DNA of 9,340 bases, taken from NCBI GenBank assembly GCA_905234205.1, contig CAJOGG010000040.1:895-10234 (forward strand), read 5' to 3'. Source of the DNA: an uncultured Synergistales bacterium. Its GTDB lineage: Bacteria > Synergistota > Synergistia > Synergistales > Aminobacteriaceae. Of the stretch, positions 1 through 6,503 are shown in pieces (position 1 is the stretch's first letter; each line of letters opens with the position of its first letter). The translations under genes were made by a program, and so were the position numbers. The notes below the pieces were generated by a model. It was not told the origin of the DNA, did not search any database, and was given only the letters and a program-made list of their open reading frames with translations.

Positions 1-250
1 TTTGGCAACTATAGGCGATTTTGTCTCTAATGGCTTGAGTGTAGCGGAAGCTTTGAACATTTTCACGTGGGGAGCGGCTTGGAACGGAGGCTATGAAGCA
101 CGACGCGGAGAACTTGCTGTTGGCAATGATGCTGATATAGTTGTGTTGGAGCAAGACCCGTTTTCAGTGAGTCCAGAAGAGATTAAAAAGATTGAAGTAA
201 CCATGACATTCAGCGCGGGAAGCGTTGTATATGATTCAGGTGAAATATAG
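1..250 (+). CDS. Amidohydrolase family protein (YtcJ-like), C-terminal fragment, 5' end outside the window
   Basis: Only the last 82 or so residues are present. The reading frame is open to the left edge, so the TTG at position 2 is most likely an internal leucine codon and not a start. The fragment shows the usual end of a metal-dependent amidohydrolase. A 'LSVAEALNIFTWGAAW' helix matches the family's 'eAl...T.naA' segment. It is followed by the composite beta-sandwich signature 'GELAVGNDADIVVLEQDPF' and a last strand resembling 'v..t.s.G.vVYd'. The spacing best fits the YtcJ-like Amidohydro_3 group, whose members hydrolyse C-N bonds of amides or cyclic imides. The catalytic metal ligands lie upstream of the window, so substrate and activity cannot be judged. 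It ends 24 nt before malQ on the same strand and probably shares its transcript. Family assignment is fairly safe; subfamily is tentative. Confidence 0.8.
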   Translation, partial: LATIGDFVSNGLSVAEALNIFTWGAAWNGGYEARRGELAVGNDADIVVLEQDPFSVSPEEIKKIEVTMTFSAGSVVYDSGEI

Positions 251-274
251 ATTACAGGGGGGATATTATCTATT

Positions 275-1780
275 ATGCGAAGTGCGGGAATATTATTGCC
301 GTTTACTTCTCTACCTTCAGAATATGGCATAGGAGATTTTGGGCCAAGTGCTTTGAAGTTCGCAAAGTTTCTTCACGATGCCGGGCAAAAAATGTGGCAA
401 GTCTTACCAATCACTATGATTGACTCAGGTTGTGGAAATTCGCCATATAGTCCTACGTCTGCATTTGCGGGAAATTATTTGCTTGTCAGTCCGGAAATTT
501 TGCTTGAGGAAAAACTATTGACGCCCGAAGAGCTTAAAAAGTTGTCGGCCAAATACGATTTCGCTAGCAAGGATCCTGAACGGGTTGATTACGATTCAGC
601 CAAGGAATTTAAGACGGAAATTCTAAACGCAGCTTACAAACATTGCATGAAGACTCACGATCACAATTTCAAAGAGTTCGTGAAGAATACAGAATGGCTT
701 GAGAGTTTCGCGACCTTCAGCGTGATTAAACAAGTTCAAGGCGGCGCACCATGGTACGAATGGCCGGAGGAGTTGCGTCACAGAGATCCCGAAGCTATCA
801 GGAAATTCAAGGCCGAATATACGACGGAGATAGCTCACCAAGAATTTTATCAGTACATATTTTTTGATCAAGCAATGAAACTCAAAGCACACCTTGAAGA
901 ACTCAATATAAAGTTGATTGGAGATATGCCGCTGTATGTAACTCGTGATTGTGCTGACGTTTGGGAGAACCCGGAATTGTTTGACCTTGACGAGGATTTG
1001 AATCCCGCAACAGTTGCCGGAGTGCCACCAGATTATTTCAGCCAGACCGGGCAATTATGGGGCAATCCCACTTACAAATGGGACGTAATGGAGAAAACGG
1101 GGTTTTCATGGTGGATTAAGCGCCTAAAGAGCTTGTTAGCGATATTCGATTATGTCAGGATAGATCACTTCCGCGGGCTTGTTGCATATTGGGCGGTGCC
1201 TGCTGACGAGACTACGGCTATAAACGGCAAATGGGTTGACGTTCCTTACAAAAAGTTTTTCGCTTGCCTCAAAGAGAATTTCCCGACGATGCCATTTTGG
1301 GCCGAGAACTTAGGGATAATTACGCCTGACGTTGAAGAGTTGCGCAAGGAAATGAAGTTGCCTGGAATGTTGATATTACACTTTGCTTTCGGGAATCCTT
1401 GGGAAAATCCTTATGCGCCTCACAACAACACTCGCGACAACGTAATTTACACTGGCACTCACGATAATAACACCTCGCGCGGCTGGTTTGAGAATGATGC
1501 TACGGACGAAGAGCGCAAAAATTTCTCGCAATATATTGGTCGTGACGTAATAGACGGTTATATTTTCACTAGTGAAGTTACTAGATTAGCCGTTAGTTCA
1601 GTTGCTGACATAGCGATTATACCCATGCAAGATTATTTGCGACTCGGCGCTGATGCACGAATCAATATCCCGTCGACTCCTTCAGGGAATTGGGCTTGGC
1701 GAATGAAAACCGACGCTATCCCCACGGGCTTGGCCGACAGAATCAAAGCTGCTACTAGACTTTACGGAAGGTGTAAATAA
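275..1780 (+). CDS. malQ: 4-alpha-glucanotransferase (amylomaltase, GH77)
   Basis: This cytoplasmic enzyme transfers alpha-1,4-glucan segments between maltodextrins and releases glucose; it serves maltodextrin or glycogen metabolism. At 501 residues it has the compact bacterial amylomaltase length, with no extra N-terminal domain. The N-terminus 'RSAGILLPFTSLPSEYGIGDFG' region and 'GNSPYSPTSAFAGN' (about 54-67) are family hallmarks. Catalytic motifs are intact: 'GDMPLYV' (216-222), 'VRIDHFRG' with nucleophile D297, 'WAENLGIITPDV' with acid/base E344, and 'TGTHDNNT' with transition-state stabiliser D397. A late 'LGADARINIPSTPSGNW' segment completes the fold. The ATG is preceded by a G-rich SD (257-263, GGGGGGA) about 11 nt upstream. 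No signal peptide is seen. No glycogen or maltose transport gene is visible nearby. The stop codon abuts the ATG of garD in the same frame. Confidence 0.96.
   Translation: MRSAGILLPFTSLPSEYGIGDFGPSALKFAKFLHDAGQKMWQVLPITMIDSGCGNSPYSPTSAFAGNYLLVSPEILLEEKLLTPEELKKLSAKYDFASKDPERVDYDSAKEFKTEILNAAYKHCMKTHDHNFKEFVKNTEWLESFATFSVIKQVQGGAPWYEWPEELRHRDPEAIRKFKAEYTTEIAHQEFYQYIFFDQAMKLKAHLEELNIKLIGDMPLYVTRDCADVWENPELFDLDEDLNPATVAGVPPDYFSQTGQLWGNPTYKWDVMEKTGFSWWIKRLKSLLAIFDYVRIDHFRGLVAYWAVPADETTAINGKWVDVPYKKFFACLKENFPTMPFWAENLGIITPDVEELRKEMKLPGMLILHFAFGNPWENPYAPHNNTRDNVIYTGTHDNNTSRGWFENDATDEERKNFSQYIGRDVIDGYIFTSEVTRLAVSSVADIAIIPMQDYLRLGADARINIPSTPSGNWAWRMKTDAIPTGLADRIKAATRLYGRCK
1766..1773 (+). promoter_or_regulatory. 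Ribosome binding site of garD inside the end of malQ
   Basis: GGAAGGTG lies in the last codons of malQ, 7 nt before the ATG at 1781. It supports that ATG as the garD start. It also implies that ribosomes finishing malQ pass over the garD initiation region, which makes translational coupling likely. Confidence 0.6.
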
Positions 1781-3292
1781 ATGCGTGATTACGTGAAATT
1801 AACTGACCGCGATAATGTTGCAGTGGTAACTCACGACGTAGCTAAAGGTGTTGAAATAATGCCAGGCTTGCCTCTTCGTGATGACATACCGCAGGCGCAC
1901 AAATTCGCACTCGTTGACATTCCCAAGGACGGCGAAATAATTCGTTATGGAGTTGTTCTAGGTTATGCACTTGACGAGATCAAGCAAGGCTCTTGGATCA
2001 ATGAACACATGCTGCGTCTACCTGTCTCACCTTCACTTGATAACATGCCTTGGGGCACAAATATCGTTACGAATCTTCCCGAACCACCAGTAAAAACTTT
2101 CATGGGCTATAAGAATCCCGACGGCTTTTACGCTGGCACGAGAAATATTTTAGGCATTCAAACGACCGTTCAATGTGTTCAAGGCGTCTTAAATGTTGCT
2201 GTTGAGAAAATCAAGCGTGAACTCTTGCCGAAGTATCCAAACGTTGATGACGTTGTGGCCGTTAATCATGCTTACGGTTGCGGAGTTGCAATAAACGCTC
2301 CTAACGCTAAATTCCCGATAAGAGCCTTACGAAATATTGCGCGTCACCCGAATTTTGGCGGTCAGTTAATGGTCGTGTCTCTAGGCTGTGAGAAATTGAC
2401 CGTAGATATGTTGGTTGGAGCAGAGAATAACACGCCGGATAACGTTGTAGTTTTGCAGGAGTGCAAGGGCTATGACGCAATGATCAACGCGATAATGAAC
2501 TTGGCCGAGAAAAAATTGCAGGTACTTGACAAAAGACGTCGCGAAGAACTGCCGTTAAGCGATTTACTTGTGGGAATGCAATGCGGCGGGAGTGATGCCT
2601 TCTCCGGAGTTTCTGCTAATCCTAGCGCGGGCTATGCGGCTGATATGCTAGTGAAGGGCGGAGCTACAGTTATGTTCAGCGAGGTTACAGAAGTTCGTGA
2701 TGGCGTGAATTTCATTGCAGAACGTTGCGTAAGTGAACAAGTCCGCGACAAGTTGGCCAGTGAAATGCGTTGGTACGATAATTATTTAGCTGCTGAACAA
2801 GTTGACCGAAGCGCAAACCCTGCCCCGGGGAACAAGAAAGGCGGATTAAGCAACATTGTAGAAAAGGCCATGGGAAGTATAGCAAAGAGTGGAACGTCTC
2901 CAATCGTTGAGGTATTATCGCCGGCAGAACGTCCAACTAAACACGGAATGATTTACGCTGCAACCCCAGCTAGTGATATGGTATGTGGGCCAAGTCAATT
3001 AGCGAGCGGTATAGGCTTACAAGTTTTCATGACGGGACGAGGAACACCTTACGGCTTAGCGGCTGCTCCTGTTATAAAAGTTTGCTCACGCAACGAAATG
3101 AAAGCTCAATGGGAAGACGTTATTGACATAAGCGCAGGTGCAGTTGTTACAGGCGAGAAAACCATTCAAGAAGTCGGCACGGAGTTATTCAACTTCATAA
3201 TTGACGTAGCCAGCGGACGCAAAAAGCCTTACACCGAACAATACGGCCTTCATAATTTCCTGTGTATATTCAATCCAGCACCAATAACTTAA
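1781..3292 (+). CDS. garD: Galactarate dehydratase (UxaA/GarD family)
   Basis: The predicted reaction is dehydration of galactarate (mucate) to 5-keto-4-deoxy-D-glucarate, the first step of galactarate catabolism in the cytoplasm. The 503-residue protein has an N-terminal SAF domain (about 7-80, ending near 'GSWINEHML') followed by the long UxaA/GarD body. From memory it follows Escherichia coli GarD almost motif by motif: 'NHAYGCGVAINAP' (162-174), 'LGCEK' (201-205), 'GMQCGGSDAFSGVSANP' (265-281), 'FSEVTEVRD', 'DRSANPAPGNKKGGL' (342-356), 'RGTPYGL' (420-426) and a C-terminal 'FNPAPIT'. This resemblance favours GarD over the related altronate dehydratase UxaA. It is about 20 residues shorter than the E. 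coli protein, mainly at the N-terminus and in a loop near residue 215. The ATG directly follows the malQ stop. No aldolase (garL), reductase (garR) or kinase (garK) gene lies in the window, so the rest of the pathway must be elsewhere. Confidence 0.92.
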   Translation: MRDYVKLTDRDNVAVVTHDVAKGVEIMPGLPLRDDIPQAHKFALVDIPKDGEIIRYGVVLGYALDEIKQGSWINEHMLRLPVSPSLDNMPWGTNIVTNLPEPPVKTFMGYKNPDGFYAGTRNILGIQTTVQCVQGVLNVAVEKIKRELLPKYPNVDDVVAVNHAYGCGVAINAPNAKFPIRALRNIARHPNFGGQLMVVSLGCEKLTVDMLVGAENNTPDNVVVLQECKGYDAMINAIMNLAEKKLQVLDKRRREELPLSDLLVGMQCGGSDAFSGVSANPSAGYAADMLVKGGATVMFSEVTEVRDGVNFIAERCVSEQVRDKLASEMRWYDNYLAAEQVDRSANPAPGNKKGGLSNIVEKAMGSIAKSGTSPIVEVLSPAERPTKHGMIYAATPASDMVCGPSQLASGIGLQVFMTGRGTPYGLAAAPVIKVCSRNEMKAQWEDVIDISAGAVVTGEKTIQEVGTELFNFIIDVASGRKKPYTEQYGLHNFLCIFNPAPIT

Positions 3293-3300
3293 AATTCTAG

Positions 3301-3336
3301 TTCAGGGGGAAAATTTTGTTAATGCTTCCTCCTGAA
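3301..3336. terminator. Hairpin at the convergent garD/murJ junction, possible bidirectional terminator
   Basis: Arms 3301-3311 (TTCAGGGGGAA) and 3326-3336 (TTCCTCCTGAA) can pair over 11 bp with a single G-U pair, around a 14-nt loop. The loop contains the murJ stop codon (complement of 3319-3321), and the right arm is coding sequence for the last residues of MurJ. Neither strand has a proper T-tract directly after the stem, so a classic intrinsic terminator is not shown. Its place between converging genes is the main reason for the call. Confidence 0.4.
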
Positions 3337-4866
3337 TGCTTCTCGCAACAATTTCCACTCGTTGAATTTCATTTTTAAAGTAACTAGGCAATAACTCCCC
3401 GCGCTTAAAGCTATTACGCCTAAGCACCATAGCGCACGAATATTTAATCTTGCGTCAGGATTATATGGCAACACGAATCTATAAAGCATTATTGAAGCGT
3501 CAAGCACTGTCAAAGCCACGAGATAATCCCAAAAGATTCGCCATGTGAAAATTTTCAGCGGCCTACCAATTCTCTTGCGCACGAAATAAAGTCCAAGCAT
3601 TCCCGACAAAGTAAACGCTATTCCAGGCGCTAATGCCAGTCCGTTATAACCAAATGGATACACCAGAATTAAAGAGAACGCCGCCGTAGATAACACGCTG
3701 AACCCAGTAACCTTGAAAGCCTCTTTAGGCATAGAAAGCGCGTATAAAGCTCTCATTATGACGGTGGAGCAAGCCATACCAGGTAACCCCAACATACTCA
3801 AGGCCAAACATGAAGACGTCGCACCCCAAGCCCACGTGTTGAACTCACCACGAACAAACACAAGGTGTACAAATTCGTTTGAGATCTCTATAAGCCCCAA
3901 TGAGGCCGGAATTACTACAAAGAGCGCGAATCTTATTGCGTCACTTAAAGTTTCTATGAATTCATCGTCATCTTTAGCCCGTGATAATTGCGGGAGGACT
4001 GCTTGTGAAATTGCTATCACGAATAATCCCAAGGGTAACTGTAAAATTCTGTTGGAGTAATTCAACACTGATATACTTCCCTCTTGTAAGAACGATCCAA
4101 GCATTCGGCTTATAACAGGGTTGACTTGATTAAGAGAGAGTCCCGCCGCATAAGGGAGAAATAATTTCATGACTAGCTTTAAGTCAGGGTCATTGAGATT
4201 GGGTTTTGTGGGATATAACACCGCCTTCATCTTGAAGCCCCATAGCCATTGTGTAATGAAATGAGCAAAGCCCCCGCATAGAACTGACAAGGCCAAGCCA
4301 TAAACTCCAAATTTAGCCGCAAAAAATGGCGCTGTGATTATGAATACGAGATTGCTGAACGCCGGGGACAATGCCGGAATAAAAAACGATCCCAAGCTGT
4401 TAAGTTCGCCCATCGTCAAAGCTTCAAGCGAGATAAATATCAAGAACGGGAACATGTAACGAGTCAATCCAACGGCTAATTCATGACTGCTTGAGTCAAA
4501 ACCTGGTGCCATTATCTTAACAAGTGCAGGAGCCGCGAATATCCCAAGCGTTACTACTACACACGTAACGAATAATAATACCGTCATAGTTCCTCGTGCT
4601 AAAGCTATAGCCTTCTCCCTGCTCTTAGTCAATGCCTGCGAGAACACCGGGACGAATGCCGCCGACAATGCCCCTTCCGCTAATAACTGCCTGGCAAGGT
4701 TCGAAAGTGTATAAGCAACATTGAAAGCGTCCATGCTCCTTGTAGCTCCGAAGAATGCCGCGACCAAAATCTCACGCGCAAGTCCAAGCACACGACTTAA
4801 TAACGTCCCTATCATCATCATCACAGCGTGACGAATCATCGTTGAATCTTTATTAGTATTCTCCAA
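3319..4866 (-). CDS. murJ: Lipid II flippase MurJ (MviN family)
   Basis: MurJ is a polytopic inner-membrane protein of the MOP exporter superfamily that flips lipid II to the outer face for peptidoglycan synthesis. The 515 residues are hydrophobic throughout, consistent with about 14 membrane helices. The N-terminal signature is clear: 'SRVLGLAREILVAAFFGA' (24-41), then 'DAFNVAYTLSNLARQLLAEG' (46-65) and 'ALSAAFVPVF'. R25, R31 and R59 align with E. coli R18, R24 and R52, and R273 in 'YSNRILQLPLG' aligns with R270, so the essential central-cavity arginines are kept. The start is TTG, read as Met, with GGGTGA 7 nt upstream. The next in-frame ATG (residue 10) has no well-spaced SD. The gene is monocistronic here: convergent with garD and divergent from tctC. 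A second MurJ or Amj elsewhere cannot be excluded. Confidence 0.95.
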   Translation of the reverse strand: MENTNKDSTMIRHAVMMMIGTLLSRVLGLAREILVAAFFGATRSMDAFNVAYTLSNLARQLLAEGALSAAFVPVFSQALTKSREKAIALARGTMTVLLFVTCVVVTLGIFAAPALVKIMAPGFDSSSHELAVGLTRYMFPFLIFISLEALTMGELNSLGSFFIPALSPAFSNLVFIITAPFFAAKFGVYGLALSVLCGGFAHFITQWLWGFKMKAVLYPTKPNLNDPDLKLVMKLFLPYAAGLSLNQVNPVISRMLGSFLQEGSISVLNYSNRILQLPLGLFVIAISQAVLPQLSRAKDDDEFIETLSDAIRFALFVVIPASLGLIEISNEFVHLVFVRGEFNTWAWGATSSCLALSMLGLPGMACSTVIMRALYALSMPKEAFKVTGFSVLSTAAFSLILVYPFGYNGLALAPGIAFTLSGMLGLYFVRKRIGRPLKIFTWRIFWDYLVALTVLDASIMLYRFVLPYNPDARLNIRALWCLGVIALSAGSYCLVTLKMKFNEWKLLREAFRRKH

Positions 4867-4873
4867 AATTTAA

Positions 4874-4879
4874 TCACCC
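4874..4879 (-). promoter_or_regulatory. Ribosome binding site supporting the TTG start of murJ
   Basis: On the minus strand GGGTGA lies 7 nt before the TTG at 4866. This spacing favours the TTG start over the ATG nine codons later, where the nearest GGAG is about 20 nt away. Confidence 0.5.
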
Positions 4880-4885
4880 AGCGAA

Positions 4886-4916
4886 ATTATACATGCTAGA
4901 AAAATTCTATTATGAT
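4886..4916. promoter_or_regulatory. Putative overlapping divergent promoters of murJ and tctC with a small palindrome
   Basis: The 95-nt spacer between murJ and tctC is the only divergent region in the window. On the minus strand a perfect TATAAT occupies 4886-4891. On the plus strand TATTAT (4908-4913) and TATGAT (4911-4916) are -10-like. Between them lies a perfect inverted repeat, TAGAA-AAA-TTCTA (4897-4909). No convincing -35 box matches either side, and a -35 for tctC would overlap the murJ -10. For murJ the implied leader is very short, about 13 nt. The AT-rich base composition makes chance matches possible. Confidence 0.35.
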
Positions 4917-4961
4917 AAAATCCGTTGACCAATCAATTATTCTTTCAGGAGGTAAAACTTT

Positions 4962-5951
4962 ATGAAGAAATTAGTATGTGCGTTACTCGTTGCATCATTC
5001 GTAATTTGTGGTGCTATGGCAGCTTCGGCTGAATGGAAATTTGAGCGTAAAGTCAGTATCGTTTGCCCGTGGGGAGTTGGTGGCGGCGCAGACTCGACTC
5101 TTCGTCCTATGGCTAACTTACTTAAGAATATTCTTGGCCAAGAAGTTGAAGTCGTAAACGTTACCGGCGGAAATGGCGTTACAGCTATCGAATACGTGTA
5201 CAAACAGCCCGCTGATGGTTATACGTTCATGCTTGGAACTCAAAGCTTGTTCATGCAGGACATTCAGGGCACAACCTCAATGAACTTCAAGGAAGAGTTT
5301 ATCCCGGTAGCAAGACTCGTTCACGCGGTCAACGTAATCACAGCCTCAAAGAAAGCTATGGACAAGAAAGGCTATAAGACGTTCTCAGAAATGCGCGATT
5401 TCGTGAAAGATCACCCATTTGAAGTCAGCGTAGGTATGCTCACAAGCACAGGACTTGACGGCGCGTCACTGAAACAGGCTCTTGAGGGCCTCGACATTCT
5501 CGACGTATCTTATCCTTCAGGCTCCGAAATGAATTCAGCACTCGTTGGCGGACATGTTGACTTAATGGTAACTGGTACCGACGAGATCGCGGGCTTAATC
5601 GAAGCTGGAGATATTGTCCCATTATTAACGCTTGCAGAGAAGAGAATGAATCGTTATCCGAACGTTGAATGCTCTGTAGAGTTAGGAATTAATTCAGTCC
5701 TTGGCCCGGCACGTGGAATTTTCGCGAAGAAAGGCACACCACAGGAAGCTATTGACGCACTCGCAGCAGCAGTTGAACAGGCCGCAAAAGATCCTTCATG
5801 GCAGGAATTTTTGGTACAGGGTTGCTACGACGAGAGACCAGGATTCGCTGGCCCCGCTGAATACGCAAAAGCTTGTGAGGAGGATTACAAATTGTTAAGC
5901 GAGTATCTCAAGGCTGAAGGCGTTATGAAGAAAGACTATTACGCGAAATAA
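4962..5951 (+). CDS. tctC: TTT transporter periplasmic solute-binding protein (TctC/Bug family)
   Basis: This is the extracytoplasmic receptor of a tripartite tricarboxylate transporter; it captures an organic anion and delivers it to the TctA/TctB membrane complex. The N-terminus is a typical Sec signal peptide: 'MKK', a hydrophobic core to about residue 19, and a likely signal peptidase I cut after 'ASA' (A23). Cysteines 6 and 16 do not sit in a good lipobox, so a lipoprotein is unlikely. The mature part shows Bug-family marks: 'VSIVCPWGVGGGADSTLRPM' (31-50), 'TGGNGVTA' (68-75), 'KQPADGYTFMLG' (81-92), 'GGHVDLMV' (196-203) and 'ARGIFAKKGTPQEAIDAL' (250-267). The length of 329 is normal. An excellent SD, AGGAGGT (4947-4953), sits 8 nt before the ATG. 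It is first in the tctCBA operon. The ligand cannot be read from sequence; citrate, C4-dicarboxylates and other carboxylates are all known in the family. Confidence 0.94.
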   Translation: MKKLVCALLVASFVICGAMAASAEWKFERKVSIVCPWGVGGGADSTLRPMANLLKNILGQEVEVVNVTGGNGVTAIEYVYKQPADGYTFMLGTQSLFMQDIQGTTSMNFKEEFIPVARLVHAVNVITASKKAMDKKGYKTFSEMRDFVKDHPFEVSVGMLTSTGLDGASLKQALEGLDILDVSYPSGSEMNSALVGGHVDLMVTGTDEIAGLIEAGDIVPLLTLAEKRMNRYPNVECSVELGINSVLGPARGIFAKKGTPQEAIDALAAAVEQAAKDPSWQEFLVQGCYDERPGFAGPAEYAKACEEDYKLLSEYLKAEGVMKKDYYAK

Positions 5952-5957
5952 TTAACC

Positions 5958-6488
5958 ATGTTTGAATTAATCTGTAACATATTATTGTGGCTGGGGCTTC
6001 TGTACGCATATTTCTTCAATGTGCTGGAAGCTCCTATTCCTGACAGAGTAGCAAGAAATCCTTACACGCTTAAACCCGATATGTGGCCAAAGGCGATAAT
6101 AATTCTCCTGCTAATCTGTATCGCTATCAACATAGTAAAGATCATTCGCAAGAATCGTAACAACCCGGAATTTTCACTTGACGCATTATTGAGCATTCGT
6201 GCCCGTATGTGCATTGGTATAGCTTTGATCGTTGGCGCTAGCTTTGTGCTTGAGCCCCTTGGCTATATGGTTACATGCGTGTTAGTGTTGTTCTTTTATG
6301 GCTTGCTGCTTGGTCAAAAGCACGTTATCAGGCTTGCTATTATGTCGGTAATCTTAACATTCGTGCTTTATATCGTGTTCAGCGTTTTGTTAAGCGTCAA
6401 CTTGCCGCGCGGAACTATTCCAGAATTACGAAACTTTTCGCTTTATGTTGAGAGTCTCGTATCGTCGGCCAAGTCTGCAATTATGTAA
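5958..6488 (+). CDS. tctB: TTT transporter small membrane subunit (TctB family)
   Basis: This is the small inner-membrane subunit that partners TctA. The 176-residue protein has hydrophobic segments at about 3-20, 44-62, 84-98, 102-119 and 124-147. The family often has four helices, with the middle pair forming a hairpin. The stretch 'LEPLGYMVTCVLVLFFYG' followed by 'LLLGQKH' and ending in 'VNLPRG' (147-152) matches the C-terminal half of TctB well. A tail of about 24 residues after that motif is mostly polar. The start lies 6 nt after the tctC stop and has no recognisable SD, so translation is probably coupled to tctC. Its last codons carry the SD of tctA. TctB proteins diverge strongly, and the call rests equally on position between tctC and tctA. 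Confidence 0.9.
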   Translation: MFELICNILLWLGLLYAYFFNVLEAPIPDRVARNPYTLKPDMWPKAIIILLLICIAINIVKIIRKNRNNPEFSLDALLSIRARMCIGIALIVGASFVLEPLGYMVTCVLVLFFYGLLLGQKHVIRLAIMSVILTFVLYIVFSVLLSVNLPRGTIPELRNFSLYVESLVSSAKSAIM

Positions 6489-6503
6489 GGAGGCTAAAGA
6501 ATT

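Noticed and set aside
623..1054. A 143-codon open frame on the - strand opposite malQ
   Set aside because: The opposite strand encodes conserved GH77 sequence here, including the GDMPLYV motif. The antisense product shows no recognisable fold signal.
1781..3292. Altronate dehydratase (UxaA) as the identity of the 1781-3292 gene
   Set aside because: Both are in one family, but the long motif-by-motif agreement with GarD throughout, including 'DRSANPAPGNKKGGL' and 'FNPAPIT', favours galactarate dehydratase.
3713..4060. A 115-codon open frame on the + strand opposite murJ
   Set aside because: It lies wholly antisense within a clearly conserved MurJ coding region, has no good SD and no protein-like domain pattern. 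It is a shadow frame.
4921..4953. TTGACC at 4925-4930 as a -35 box for tctC
   Set aside because: A -10 box at 16-18 nt spacing would fall on the Shine-Dalgarno site just before the ATG, leaving no usable leader.
4962..5030. Possible lipoprotein signal in TctC because of Cys6 and Cys16
   Set aside because: Neither cysteine is preceded by a proper lipobox; residue 15 is Ile where Gly, Ala or Ser is expected. A signal peptidase I site (ASA) fits better.
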